Below, piece by piece: positions 33,470-41,397 of a stretch of DNA of 64,000 nucleotides. Position 1 is the stretch's first letter; the number at the start of each line of letters is the position of its first letter. Origin of the DNA: Chelonoidis abingdonii (taxonomy: Eukaryota; Chordata; Testudines; Testudinidae). Both the position numbers and the translations under genes were made by a program. The stretch spans positions 288,177,691 through 288,241,690 of the forward strand of contig NC_133770.1 of assembly GCF_003597395.2 (NCBI RefSeq), written 5' to 3'. The notes under the pieces are model-generated. The model worked only from the letters and a program-made list of their open reading frames with translations, was not told where the DNA came from and did not search any database.

Positions 33470-34445
33470 AGTTAGTTAAGTCTAAAGTAGACTGTGAAGA
33501 TTTATAAAGGGATCTCACAAAACTGGATGACTGGGCAACAAAACATCAGATGAAATGCCGTGTTGATAAATGCAAAGTAATAAACACTGGAAAATATAAA
33601 CCCAACTATGCATACAAATTGTTGGGGTCTAAATTAGCTGTTACCACTCAAGGAAGAGATCTTGGAGTCACCGTGGATAGTTCTGTGAAAACATCTGCTT
33701 AATGTGCAGTGGCAGTCAAAAAAGCAAACAGAATGTTAGTAACATAAAGAACGGGATAGATAATAAGACAGCAAATATCATAATACCACTATATAAATCC
33801 ATGGTATGCCCATACCTTGGATACTGCATGCAGTTCTGGTCTCCCCATCCAGAAAAGAGATATTAGAACTGGAAAAGGGGCAGAGAAAGGCAACAAAAAC
33901 AATTAAGGGTCTGGAGCAGCTTCTGTACGAAGAGAGATTAATAAGACTGGGACTTCTCAGCTTGCAAAAGAGATGACTAAGAGGGGATATGATAGAGGCC
34001 TATGAAATTGTGACTGATGTGGAGAAAGTGAAAAATGAAGTGTAATTTACTCCTTCACATAACACAAGAAGCAGGGGTCACACAGTGAAATTAATAGGTA
34101 GTAGGTTTAAAAGAAATCTTCACACAACTCACAGTCAACTTGTGGAACTCATTGCCCAGGGATGTTTTGAAGGCCAAAACTATAATGAGGTTCAAAAAAG
34201 AACTAGACAACTTCATGAAGGAGAGGTCCATCAATGGCTATTAGCCAAGATGGTAAGGGATGCAACCCCATGCTCTGGGAGTCCCTAGCCTCTGTTAGCC
34301 CAAAGTTGGGAGTGAACGACAGGGATGGATCATTCAGTGATTGCCTGTTCTGTTCATTCCCTCTGAAGCACCTGGCATTTCCCACTGTTGGAAGACCAAC
34401 AGTTAGATGGTGATTGGTCTGACCTAGTACGGCCGTTCTTATGCC
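33470..34445 (+). pseudogene. CR1 LINE, end of ORF2 and 3' UTR
   Basis: This is the 3' part of a CR1 retrotransposon. At 33480-33720 the text matches the region after the reverse transcriptase core ('gatcttggagtcaccgtggatagttctgtgaaaacatc'). At 33800-33990 it reads CMQFWSPHPE-like and then EERLIRLGLLSLQKR before a stop. At 34085-34160 it reads KLIGSRFKRNLHTTHSQL. The 3' UTR ends 'ggtctgacctagtacggccgttcttatg'. Stops and frameshifts are frequent. The endonuclease and RT core are absent, so the copy is 5'-truncated, as is usual for CR1. Confidence 0.85.
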
Positions 34446-34461
34446 GACAAAAAAACAGTAG

Positions 34462-34600
34462 AACCCATTATTTATATTATGGCAGTGCCCCAAGCCCCCT
34501 AGTTGGACTGGACCCTCGTTGTACTGATGAGACAATTCTTGCCCCAAAGGGCTTACAGACTAAAAGACACAAAGATGAACATCTGGGGATAGGGGCATAA
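34462..34600 (-). repeat. L2/MIR tail, minus strand
   Basis: The text 'tatggcagtgccccaagccccctagttggactggacc' followed by 'cttgccccaaagggcttacagact' is the inverted 3' tail of L2 or MIR. It follows the CR1 end directly. Confidence 0.6.
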
Positions 34601-34762
34601 TGCACAGGAAAATGAACATGTGAAGAATTGACAAAGCTTTGTTGGTTATATCTGTGGTTACTTTTTGCATAGATTTTTAATTGGAGAGCAGAGATAATAC
34701 CAGGAGTGGGGTATGACTGAGTGAAGGGAGTAGGAGAAGGAAAGAAGGGGCGTCCTCCTGAC

Positions 34763-35340
34763 ATTAAGAATCCCTTAATGTCAACTGGCACAGGGGTTAC
34801 AGGAATATCCCAACTCTGGTGTGTACATTTTGGTTCACTAAAGAACGTCATGTGAGGTTTTAAGTGAAAGTCAGTGTCATAATGGTCATGGATATTGTTG
34901 TGAAATGTATGCACAGATACTATGTAAGCACTTAAGTATAGATACACTGAAAACAAGGTAATAGATTCTCTATCACAGAAGTGGCAGAGAAACAAGTTTT
35001 CTGTTAGAAAATAGATGTTTATTCACCTCTGTCTGTTGAATAGAAATTAAGCATTGTAAGCTAACATAATAGATGCCCATTTACATATGAAGCTATCAAA
35101 GAGATATAAAGTCAACACGGAAAAAGCATACAGGAAAAACAGACAGCATAACCCTCTGTCGCTTCAGTACAGACAATGAACTTTGGGGCTACAAGCAGAT
35201 GGCAAAGATGACAGCTTCTTAACCTGCACCTAGGAAGTACATGCGCAGCAAGGTTATATTAATGAAAATGAGATCTCTGCCTACCTTTGGCAAGAAACTT
35301 CATTAGATGGGAGGTTAATCTAATTTCAACACTAGGAAAG
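34763..35340. mobile_element. older LTR, left part, split by the gypsy insertion
   Basis: From 'ctgacattaagaatcccttaatgtcaactggcac' the sequence resembles an LTR of endogenous-retrovirus style. It is interrupted at 35340 by the gypsy element with its GAAAG duplication, and it resumes at 44041. The start is tentative. It ranks as the host of the gypsy insertion and is therefore older. Confidence 0.45.
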
Positions 35341-35520
35341 TGTGACAAGGGGGTGCCGGGGCTCAACCCTCCCTGTGGAAGAGGGGAGTCACACCGGCCT
35401 CGTCCTGTCCTCTCTGGGTCCTGTCCTTCAGGTTCGCAGTCCACCGTCCGGGGCGTTCGGTCCCTGTGGAGCGGACTGAGGCACAGCAAAGTCAGTAGGG
35501 GCCCCGCCTTTGATGCAGGC

Positions 35521-35785
35521 GGGCACCAAACAAACAGTTCAATAAGCTCTGGTCCTTTTGGGGCAGGGCAGAGCAGTCGCAGAGTTAATGGGGCCCAGTC
35601 CTTGGTTCGGGCAGGGCACCAAACAAACAGTTCAATAAGCTCTGGCCCGTTAGGGGCAGGGCAGAGCAGTAGCAGAGTCAATGGGGTCCAGCCCTTGGTT
35701 CGGGCAGGGCACCAAACAAGCAGGTCAATAAGCTCTGGCCCTTTTGGGGCAGGGCAGAGCAGTAGTTGAGTCAATGGGGGCGGTG
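35521..35785. repeat. 93-bp tandem repeat in the 3' LTR, about 2.9 copies
   Basis: Units start at 35521, 35614 and 35707, each with GGGCACCAAACAA and then AATAAGCTCTGG and GGGGCAGGGCAGAGCAG. The period of 93 is a multiple of three, which explains the long repeat-bearing open frames on both strands here. The other LTR has only about 1.8 units (41109-41275), so the copy number changed after or during insertion. Confidence 0.9.
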
Positions 35786-35865
35786 AAAGGGGGTTTCTGC
35801 CACCCGGCTACGGGTGGCAGGGGGAACGCAGGCCCACCCACTCCTCTGCGTTCCAACCCGGGGCC

Positions 35866-36510
35866 CTAGTAGTGGTTGGTCGCCGCTAGGCGGTCAGTGG
35901 GGATCTGGGCCGAAACACACTGACGGGGTGTTTCAATGGGGATCCCGCCCGAGACACACAGCCATAGGCTCGGGGCCTTCTGCGGCCTGACTATAGTCAG
36001 CCACCCCGGGCTACTTCCAATCCCCCCTTCACTTCCTACCTGGTCCGCAGGGTCGTCCACCCTCATGGGTTCCTCCCGGTCCGGGCTAGGTGGTAGATCT
36101 GGGAGCACCTCTGGGCAGTTGGGCCAGGTCTGGTCCGAGGGTTCCTCCGGGCCATAGTAAGGGCTGGGCAGCTTTGGTAGTTCCGCATCGTAGTGACGGC
36201 GGGTTAGTTCTGGCGGCTCCGCATCGTAGCTGCTGCGGGGTAGCTCCGGCAGCTCAGCGCCGTGGTTTCTGCGGGTTGGCTCCGGCAAGGCCTGATACCT
36301 GTCCCTGAGCTCCGCAGCCTCCCAGCGACGAGGGTCGGCCGGCACGTCTGCTCTGGCCGTCAGCTGAGCTGCAACTGAAGGCCAGCGCCCGGCTTTTATG
36401 CTTCCGGGTTGCCGCCTGACCCTTTGAGGGGCGGGGCTTCCATCCGGAAGTTCTGCCCTGGGGGAATATTGACGGGGCTCAACCCTCCCTGTGGAGGAGG
36501 GGAGCCACAC
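35866..36510 (-). CDS. open frame within the LTR, 214 codons, 12-13-residue repeats
   Basis: A minus-strand frame stays open from 36510 to 35866 within U3 and R. It is rich in Pro, Glu and Arg. Residues about 79-126 hold imperfect repeats: TRRNHGAELPELP, RSSYDAEPPEL, TRRHYDAELPKLP, SPYYGPEEPSD. No known domain is seen. The first Met lies upstream of the TATA-like box, which falls near residue 38, so a transcript from this promoter would not include it. The frame differs from that of pol. It may be an accidental frame in a GC-rich repeat, or a small accessory protein. I cannot decide from one copy. Confidence 0.3.
   Translation of the reverse strand: MWLPSSTGRVEPRQYSPRAELPDGSPAPQRVRRQPGSIKAGRWPSVAAQLTARADVPADPRRWEAAELRDRYQALPEPTRRNHGAELPELPRSSYDAEPPELTRRHYDAELPKLPSPYYGPEEPSDQTWPNCPEVLPDLPPSPDREEPMRVDDPADQVGSEGGIGSSPGWLTIVRPQKAPSLWLCVSGGIPIETPRQCVSAQIPTDRLAATNHY
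36393..36400 (-). promoter_or_regulatory. TATA-like box of the gypsy LTR
   Basis: CATAAAAG on the minus strand, set in GC-rich U3 about 122 bp from the LTR start. The TAA stop of the RNase H frame lies inside this motif. The same text is kept in the other LTR near 43912-43919. Confidence 0.6.
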
Positions 36511-37034
36511 CGCCTCGCTACACCCGCCCCCACCAAGTCCGGTTCCCGTTCAACGGGGCCGGGCGATTCCATCTCCTCGAGGCGAGAGAAGAAATCTGCG
36601 TTGGCGTGGTCCTTGCCAGCCCTATGCCGGATGGTGAAGGCATAGGGTTGCAAGGCCAAATACCAACGCATGATGCGGGTGTTATTGTCCTTTATTCTCA
36701 TGAGCCACTGGAGTGGGGCGTGATCCGTGACCAGGGTAAACGGGCCACCGAGCAGGAAGAACCGAAGAGCCTCGCAGGCCCATTTGACGGTGAAGGCCTC
36801 CCTTTCCACGGTGGCGTAGTTCCGCTCCCGGGGGAACAGCTTTCGGCTCATATAGAGGACGGGATGGTCTCCTTCATCTCCTTCCTGTGAGGGGACCGCC
36901 CCCAGGCCCACATTAGACGTGTCCGTCTGAAGGACGAAGGGTTTATTGAAGTCGGGGCTGTAAAGGACCGGCTCCTGGCATAAGCAGTTACGGAGCGTGT
37001 TGAAAGCCATTTCACACTCCGCGGTCCAGCACAC
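36396..37034 (-). pseudogene. RNase H part of pol (Gmr1-like gypsy)
   Basis: This piece degrades the RNA strand during reverse transcription. Residues 1-60 include the end of the RT connection (MCWTAECEMAFNTLRN) and the RNase H start FVLQTDTSNVGLGAV, with the first Asp. Then come ATVEREAFTVKWA with the Glu and FTLVTDHAPLQWL with the second Asp, ending PYAFTIRHRAGKDHANADFFSRL. The frame then crosses the polypurine tract and the LTR border and stops at 36396. About 42 codons therefore overlap the LTR, and the stop falls within the TATA-like box. Upstream it is separated from RT by stops near 37326 and 37145. Confidence 0.85.
36523..36537 (-). promoter_or_regulatory. polypurine tract of the gypsy element
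   Basis: On the minus strand CTTGGTGGGGGCGGG directly precedes the LTR start TGTAGCG. Such a G-rich tract primes plus-strand DNA synthesis. It contains T bases, so it is an imperfect tract. Confidence 0.6.
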
Positions 37035-37325
37035 GTTCCGGGGGCTGTTCTTGGTTAGTAGCCCGGTTAAGGGTGCCGCGATCGAGGCGAATTGAGGGAT
37101 AAATCTCCGGTAGTACCCGACGAGCCCTAGGAAGCGCCGTACCTATCGCTTGGTTGTCGGCATGGGGCATTCTGCCAGGGCTTGAACCTTTCCCACAAGG
37201 GGCTTTATCTGCCCCCACCTGACGGTATACCCGAGGTAGTTGGTCTCCTCCCAGGCTATGCGGCACTTCTTGGGGTTCGCGGTCAAGCCCGCTTCCCGGA
37301 GGGTCCGGAGGACTGCCGCGACCTG

Positions 37326-38150
37326 CTACAGATAGGTGTCCCAGCAGCGGCTGTGGATCGCTACATCGTCCGGGTAGGCGGCCGCATACTCCTGATGTGG
37401 TCGTAGGAGGTGGTCCATCAGCCGCTGAAAGGTCGCGGGAGCGCCATGGAGGCCGAAGGGCATCCGAGTAAAGTGGTAGAGCCTGGACGGGGTAGCAAAG
37501 GCGGTCTTCTCCTTTGACGCCTCCTCGAGGGGGATCTGCCAGTACCCTTTACTAAGGTCCAGCGTCGTGATGTATCGGGCCTTTCCCAAGCGGCCGAGTA
37601 ATTCGTCAATCCGGGGCATCGGGTACGCATCAAAGCGGGAGATAGCGTTAACTTTACGAAAGTCAATGCAGAAACGCTGGGAGCCGTCCAGCTTAGGGAC
37701 TAGCACCACCGGGCTGCGCCACTCACTGCGGGATGGCTCGATGACCCCCAAGGCTAACATTGCCCTGACCTCTTCCTCAACCTCCTGGCGCATTCGGTAT
37801 GGGATGGGCCGGGTCGTATCCCGGATGACCCTCCCAGGTTCAGTGTGGACCGGGTGGGAAGCGGTGGCCGTGCAGCCTGGCAGTGGCGTGAAGGTCTTCC
37901 GAAAGGTCTGCACGAGACACTCGACCTGTTTGCATTGCTTCTCCGTCAGGGCGCTTTCTAGGGCCGGCTCCCACCCTTCCTCCATCATGCCCGCTTCTGG
38001 GCCCACTTCCAGCTCCGGCAGGCATGGGTCAATCAGGAGGCCCTCTCGGTCCTCCCACGGCTTCAGCAGGTTGATGTGGTACACCTGCTTTTCCTTACGG
38101 CGACCCGGCTGGCGAATTTCATAGTTGACGGGTCCCACCTTCCGGAGCAC
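37326..38150 (-). pseudogene. reverse transcriptase of Gmr1-like gypsy
   Basis: The first 35 residues (GPVNYEIRQPGRRKEKQVYHINLLKPW) are the GPY/F-type end of integrase, fused to RT. RT follows: a leader VHTEPGRVIRDTTRPIPYR, then LALGVIEPSRSEWRSPVVLV, the finger block CIDFRKVNAI, the palm block YITTLDLSKGYWQIPL with catalytic Asp, the block FTRMPFGLHGAPATFQRLMD, and the active-site box as YPDD in AAYPDDVAIHS. In active gypsy RTs the second position is usually Leu, Val, Ile or Met, so Pro there is probably damaging. The frame ends at a TAG at 37326. The thumb and connection continue in other frames to 37034. Confidence 0.9.
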
Positions 38151-38159
38151 CTCATAGGG

Positions 38160-38867
38160 GCCCTGCCAGCGGGCTAACAGTTTTGATTCGCTGGAGGGGA
38201 GGAGCAGGAGGACCCGGTCTCCTGGGGCGAATTCTCTCTCTCACGTACTCTGGTTGTAGTTCCGCTCCTGCCTCTCCTGGGCCGCTTTGAGGTTCTCTTT
38301 GGCTAGAATCCTGGCCTGCGTTAAGTGTTCCCGTAATCGGAGTACATACTGAAGAAGTCCCTGGGTCGGAGAGGCCGACCGCTCCCAAGCCTCCTTCATT
38401 AAATCCAGGAGACCCCTCGGCCTCCGGCCGTATAGAAGTTCAAAAGGGGAGAACTTGGTGGAGGCTTGGGGGACCTCCCGGATAGTGAGGAGTAATGGTG
38501 GGAGGAGTTGGTCCCAGTGCCGCAGCTCTGCAGGGGGGAACCGTCTCATCATACTTTTGAGGGTCCGATTAAAGCGCTCCAGCAGCCCGTCCGTCTGAGG
38601 GTGGTAGATGGAGGTGTGGAGTTGCTGGACCCCCAGGAGTCGACAGACCTGGTTCAAGAGGCGGGATGTGAAGTTCGTGCCCTGGTCTGTCAGGATTTCC
38701 CTGGGCAGCCCCACACGGGAGAACACTTTCACTAACTCGCCCGCGATGGTCCGGGCCATGATACTCCGCAGCGGGATGGCCTCTGGGAATCGGGTGGCAT
38801 AGTCGATTAGGACCAGGACATACTGGAATCCCGCCGTACTCCGTGGAAGTGGGCCCACCAGGTCCAT
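38160..38867 (-). pseudogene. integrase catalytic core of Gmr1-like gypsy
   Basis: This is the DDE strand-transfer enzyme that inserts the DNA copy. It starts MDLVGPLPRSTAGFQYVLVLIDYATRFPEA, with the first Asp. The second Asp is in ILTDQGTNFTS and the Glu in YHPQTDGLLERFNRTLK. A C-terminal region follows (FSPFELLYGRRPRGLLDLMKEAW, then RILAKENLKAAQERQ). A TGA stop ends the frame near 38241. A shift before 38160 then leads into the GPY/F region. Its position upstream of RT is the notable point. Confidence 0.9.
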
Positions 38868-38873
38868 GGCAAC

Positions 38874-39779
38874 TCACTCAAAGGGCGTATCAATCAGGGG
38901 CATCGGGACCAGGGGTGCCTTGGGTGTCCGGGGCAGGGCGGCCAGTTGACAACCCGGACAGGAGCTGCAATATCGCTGTACGTCCCCGTCTATCCCTGGC
39001 CAGTAGAACCGAGCCCGAATCCGTGCTAGGGTTTTCTCCTGTCCCAAGTGGCCCGCCGCTGGTATGTCGTGGGCTAAGCTCATTACGGCCCGGCGATGGC
39101 ATCAGGGCACGAGAAGCTGGGTTCGCGGCTCTTGCGTCCGGGGGTCCCGCTCGACCCGGTACAGTCGGTCCCGGCGGAGCTCGAAATGCGGCCATTGTGT
39201 AGCCCGGGCCGCGTCGACGACTGACCCATCTATGGCCGCGAGCTGCTCATAGGCCTGGCGGAGCGTAGGGTCCACCCGCTGATCTCGGCAAAAGTCCGTG
39301 TCGAAGCGGGGCCTCGGGGGGTCCTGTTCAGTCGGGGCCTCCTCCTCCGAGGTTTCTACTCCGGTTTCCTCAGGCCCCTCTTCGGTCTGCTCCGGGGGTT
39401 CCGGAGGCATGGCCGCTAGTGCCGGAATGGAACGGAGGAGCCCCCTGAAGGCGGGCCAGTCCCGACCCAAGATGACCGGGTAGGCCAAATGGGGCGCTAC
39501 CCCGACAACAAGCGACCGGGTGAGGCCGTTGACGGTGAGCCAGGCTTGGGCACTCGGATAGGGACGAACGTCTCCATAAATGCACTGGAGGTGAATGGAT
39601 CCGAGGTTAGGGTCGATTGGCGGGCTTAGGTCCCGAAAGACCAGCGTTTGCCCACAACCGGAGTCGACCAGGGCTGTCGTGATATGGTCCCCCACGACCA
39701 CCGGGATCGTGAGCTTTGGGGGCTGAATCTGTCGAGCCCGGCCTTCCCCGGTGTATACCTGCCCATAGTCGCACTCCAT
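38874..39779 (-). pseudogene. protease and integrase zinc-finger region
   Basis: The frame 39779-39102 (225 residues) has a retropepsin block ALVDSGCGQTLVFRDL near residues 36-51, with DSG in the catalytic position, then PVILGRDWPAF. An acidic linker follows, and then a pre-integrase segment (FCRDQRVDPTLRQAYEQLAA ... HFELRRDRLYRV). After a TGA near 39102 the frame continues at 39083-38874 with AHDIPAAGHLGQEKT and CSSCPGC, the HHCC zinc-binding fold of integrase. Another TGA separates it from the core at 38872. The protease would have cut Gag-Pol, and the zinc region binds DNA and helps form the integrase complex. Confidence 0.85.
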
Positions 39780-40883
39780 TTGTGGACAGTCCCGTCAGAG
39801 GTGACTGGCCTTCCCGCATCCAAAACAGGGCCCTACGTCCGAGTGCCTGTGCCAAGGGCTTCGGCGGGTGCCCGATGGGCCAGGAAGGGAGGCACCTGAA
39901 CCGGAGGGCGCGGTGGGCTCCGCACATTGGATCCGCGGGACCGGTCTGGAGGCGCGACCCTGGCCCGGCTCCCGAGATCCAGATGTAGTGGCTCCTCTCC
40001 TTCCCCCCTCCGGGAGGTGGTCGGGTCCTGGGGCCGAGGCCCGGAAGACGGGGCCCGCCGGGGCCTCCGCCGCAAGGAAGTCCTCCATCAACGAGACTGC
40101 CGCCCCCAAGGTTGCTGGCCGATGGCGGAGGACCCAGGTTCGTCCTCGGGCTGGCAGTATCTGCATGAATTGTTCGAGGACTACTTGCTCCGTTACCTCC
40201 TCCGCCGTATGGGCCTCTGGCTGCAGCCAACGGCGGCAAGCCTCTTTCAGGCTTTGGGCAACCAGCTGGGGCCGGGCGCCTGGCGGATACGTCTGGCCCC
40301 GGAACCTTTGCCGGAACGTCTCGGCACTGACGTCCAAGGTGTCTAGGATGGCCGCCTTCACCCACTCGTAATCCCTGGCGTCCTCCGTTGCTAGCCCCCA
40401 ATAGGCTAGCTGGGCGGGCCCCGTTAGGTACAGGGCCAGCAGGGTGAGCCAGTGTTCTCGGGCCCACCCGGCGACCAGGGCCACCCGTTCAAACGTGGTG
40501 AGGAAGGCCTCCGGGTCGTCCCCTGGGCCCATTTTGGTCAGGTGCAGCGGCGCCGGTGGCCGGGGACCCCCGGCGTCGTCTCCCACGTCTCCGTGGGTAG
40601 GTCGGGCGACAGCCCCGAGAAGCGTCTGTAGCTGTCCCCCGAGTTGCTGAAGGAGCTGCTGCTGCTGCTCCATCTGAGCAGCGTGTTGCTGTAGTTGTTG
40701 CTGCAGGAAGGCGGCAACCCGTTGCTGCTGCTGCTGGCGAAAGGCGATCTGCTGCTGTTGCAGCTGTGCCGCCTGCTGTCGCTCCTGGCTTTTGGCCAGC
40801 AGTTGGAACAACCGTTCCAGATCCATGTCGTAGTTCAGGGGAATGGCGACCGTCTTAGCGCCCCCTACCGGCCCCTTGCTCAC
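39780..40883 (-). pseudogene. gag of Gmr1-like gypsy, stop in the zinc knuckle
   Basis: The frame opens at Met (40883, [20 protein letters not shown]) and runs 362 codons. Residues about 30-85 are a Gln-rich coiled coil ([16 protein letters not shown] ... [13 protein letters not shown]). Residues about 115-260 are a capsid-like domain ([69 protein letters not shown]). After a Pro/Arg/Gly-rich part comes a zinc knuckle, [10 protein letters not shown], where a TGA stop interrupts the CCHC before its last Cys. The stop sits at 39795 and the reading then goes on in the same frame towards the protease. It could be a mutated CGA or, less likely, a read-through signal. Confidence 0.85.
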
Positions 40884-40928
40884 AGGGGCTAGGGGTTCGG
40901 TCTCTCACTCCCCACTTCTGGTTCCCGT

Positions 40929-41397
40929 TGTGACGAGGAGGTGCTGGGGCTCAATCCTCCCTGTGGAGGAGGGGAGCCACACCAGCCTCGTCCTGTCCTC
41001 TCTGGGTCCTGTCCTTCGGGTTCGCGGTCCACAGTCCGGGGCGTTCGGTCCCTGTGGAGCGGACTGAGGCACAGCAAAGTCAGTAGGGGCCCCGCCTTTG
41101 ATGCAGGTGGGCACCAAACAAACAGTCCAATAAGCTCTGGCCCCTTTTGGGACAGGGCAGAGCAGTCACAGAGTCAATGGGGCCCAGTCCTTGGTTCGGA
41201 TGGGGCACCAAACAAACAGTTCAATTAGCTCTGGCCCTTTTGGGGCAGGGCAGAGCAGTAGCTGAGTCAATGGGGGCGGTGAAAGGGGGTTTCTGCCACC
41301 CGGCTACGGGTGGCAGGGGGAACGCAGGCCCACCCACTCCTCTGCGTTCCAGCCCGGGGCCCTAGTAGCGGCTATCACCGCTAGGCGGTCAGTGGGG
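40929..41397 (-). repeat. 5' LTR of the gypsy element, inner part
   Basis: This corresponds to 35341-35910 of the other LTR, but with only two 93-bp units (41109-41275). The hairpin and the 'ctaggcggtcagtgggga' text at the end are kept. After 41397 the similarity to the LTR breaks off. The internal side (40928 downwards) shows no convincing primer-binding site beginning with TGG. Confidence 0.85.

Larger units (their letters stand above)
35341..36522 (-). repeat. 3' LTR of the Gmr1-like gypsy element
   Basis: On the minus strand it runs TGTAGCGAGGCGGTGTGG... to ...CCCCTTGTCACA, 1182 bp. It has a TATA-like box at 36393-36400. A perfect hairpin sits at 35802-35823 (TGCCACCCG-GCTA-CGGGTGGCA). 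Three 93-bp units lie at 35521-35785. Against the other LTR I count about ten differences in the first 127 bp, so the insertion is not recent. The 3' end of the pol reading frame runs into it. Confidence 0.9.

Noticed and set aside
35259..35774. Repeat-bearing protein genes on both strands (171 and 160 codons)
   Set aside because: They arise from the 93-bp tandem units of the LTR, whose period is a multiple of three. No start context or domain is seen.
35521..35785. CRISPR-like array
   Set aside because: The units are contiguous 93-bp repeats without spacers, in an LTR of an animal genome.
39607..40467. 286-codon minus-strand frame beside gag
   Set aside because: It overlaps gag on the same strand in another frame, is Gly/Pro/Arg-rich and shows no domain. 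It is a shadow of GC-rich gag.
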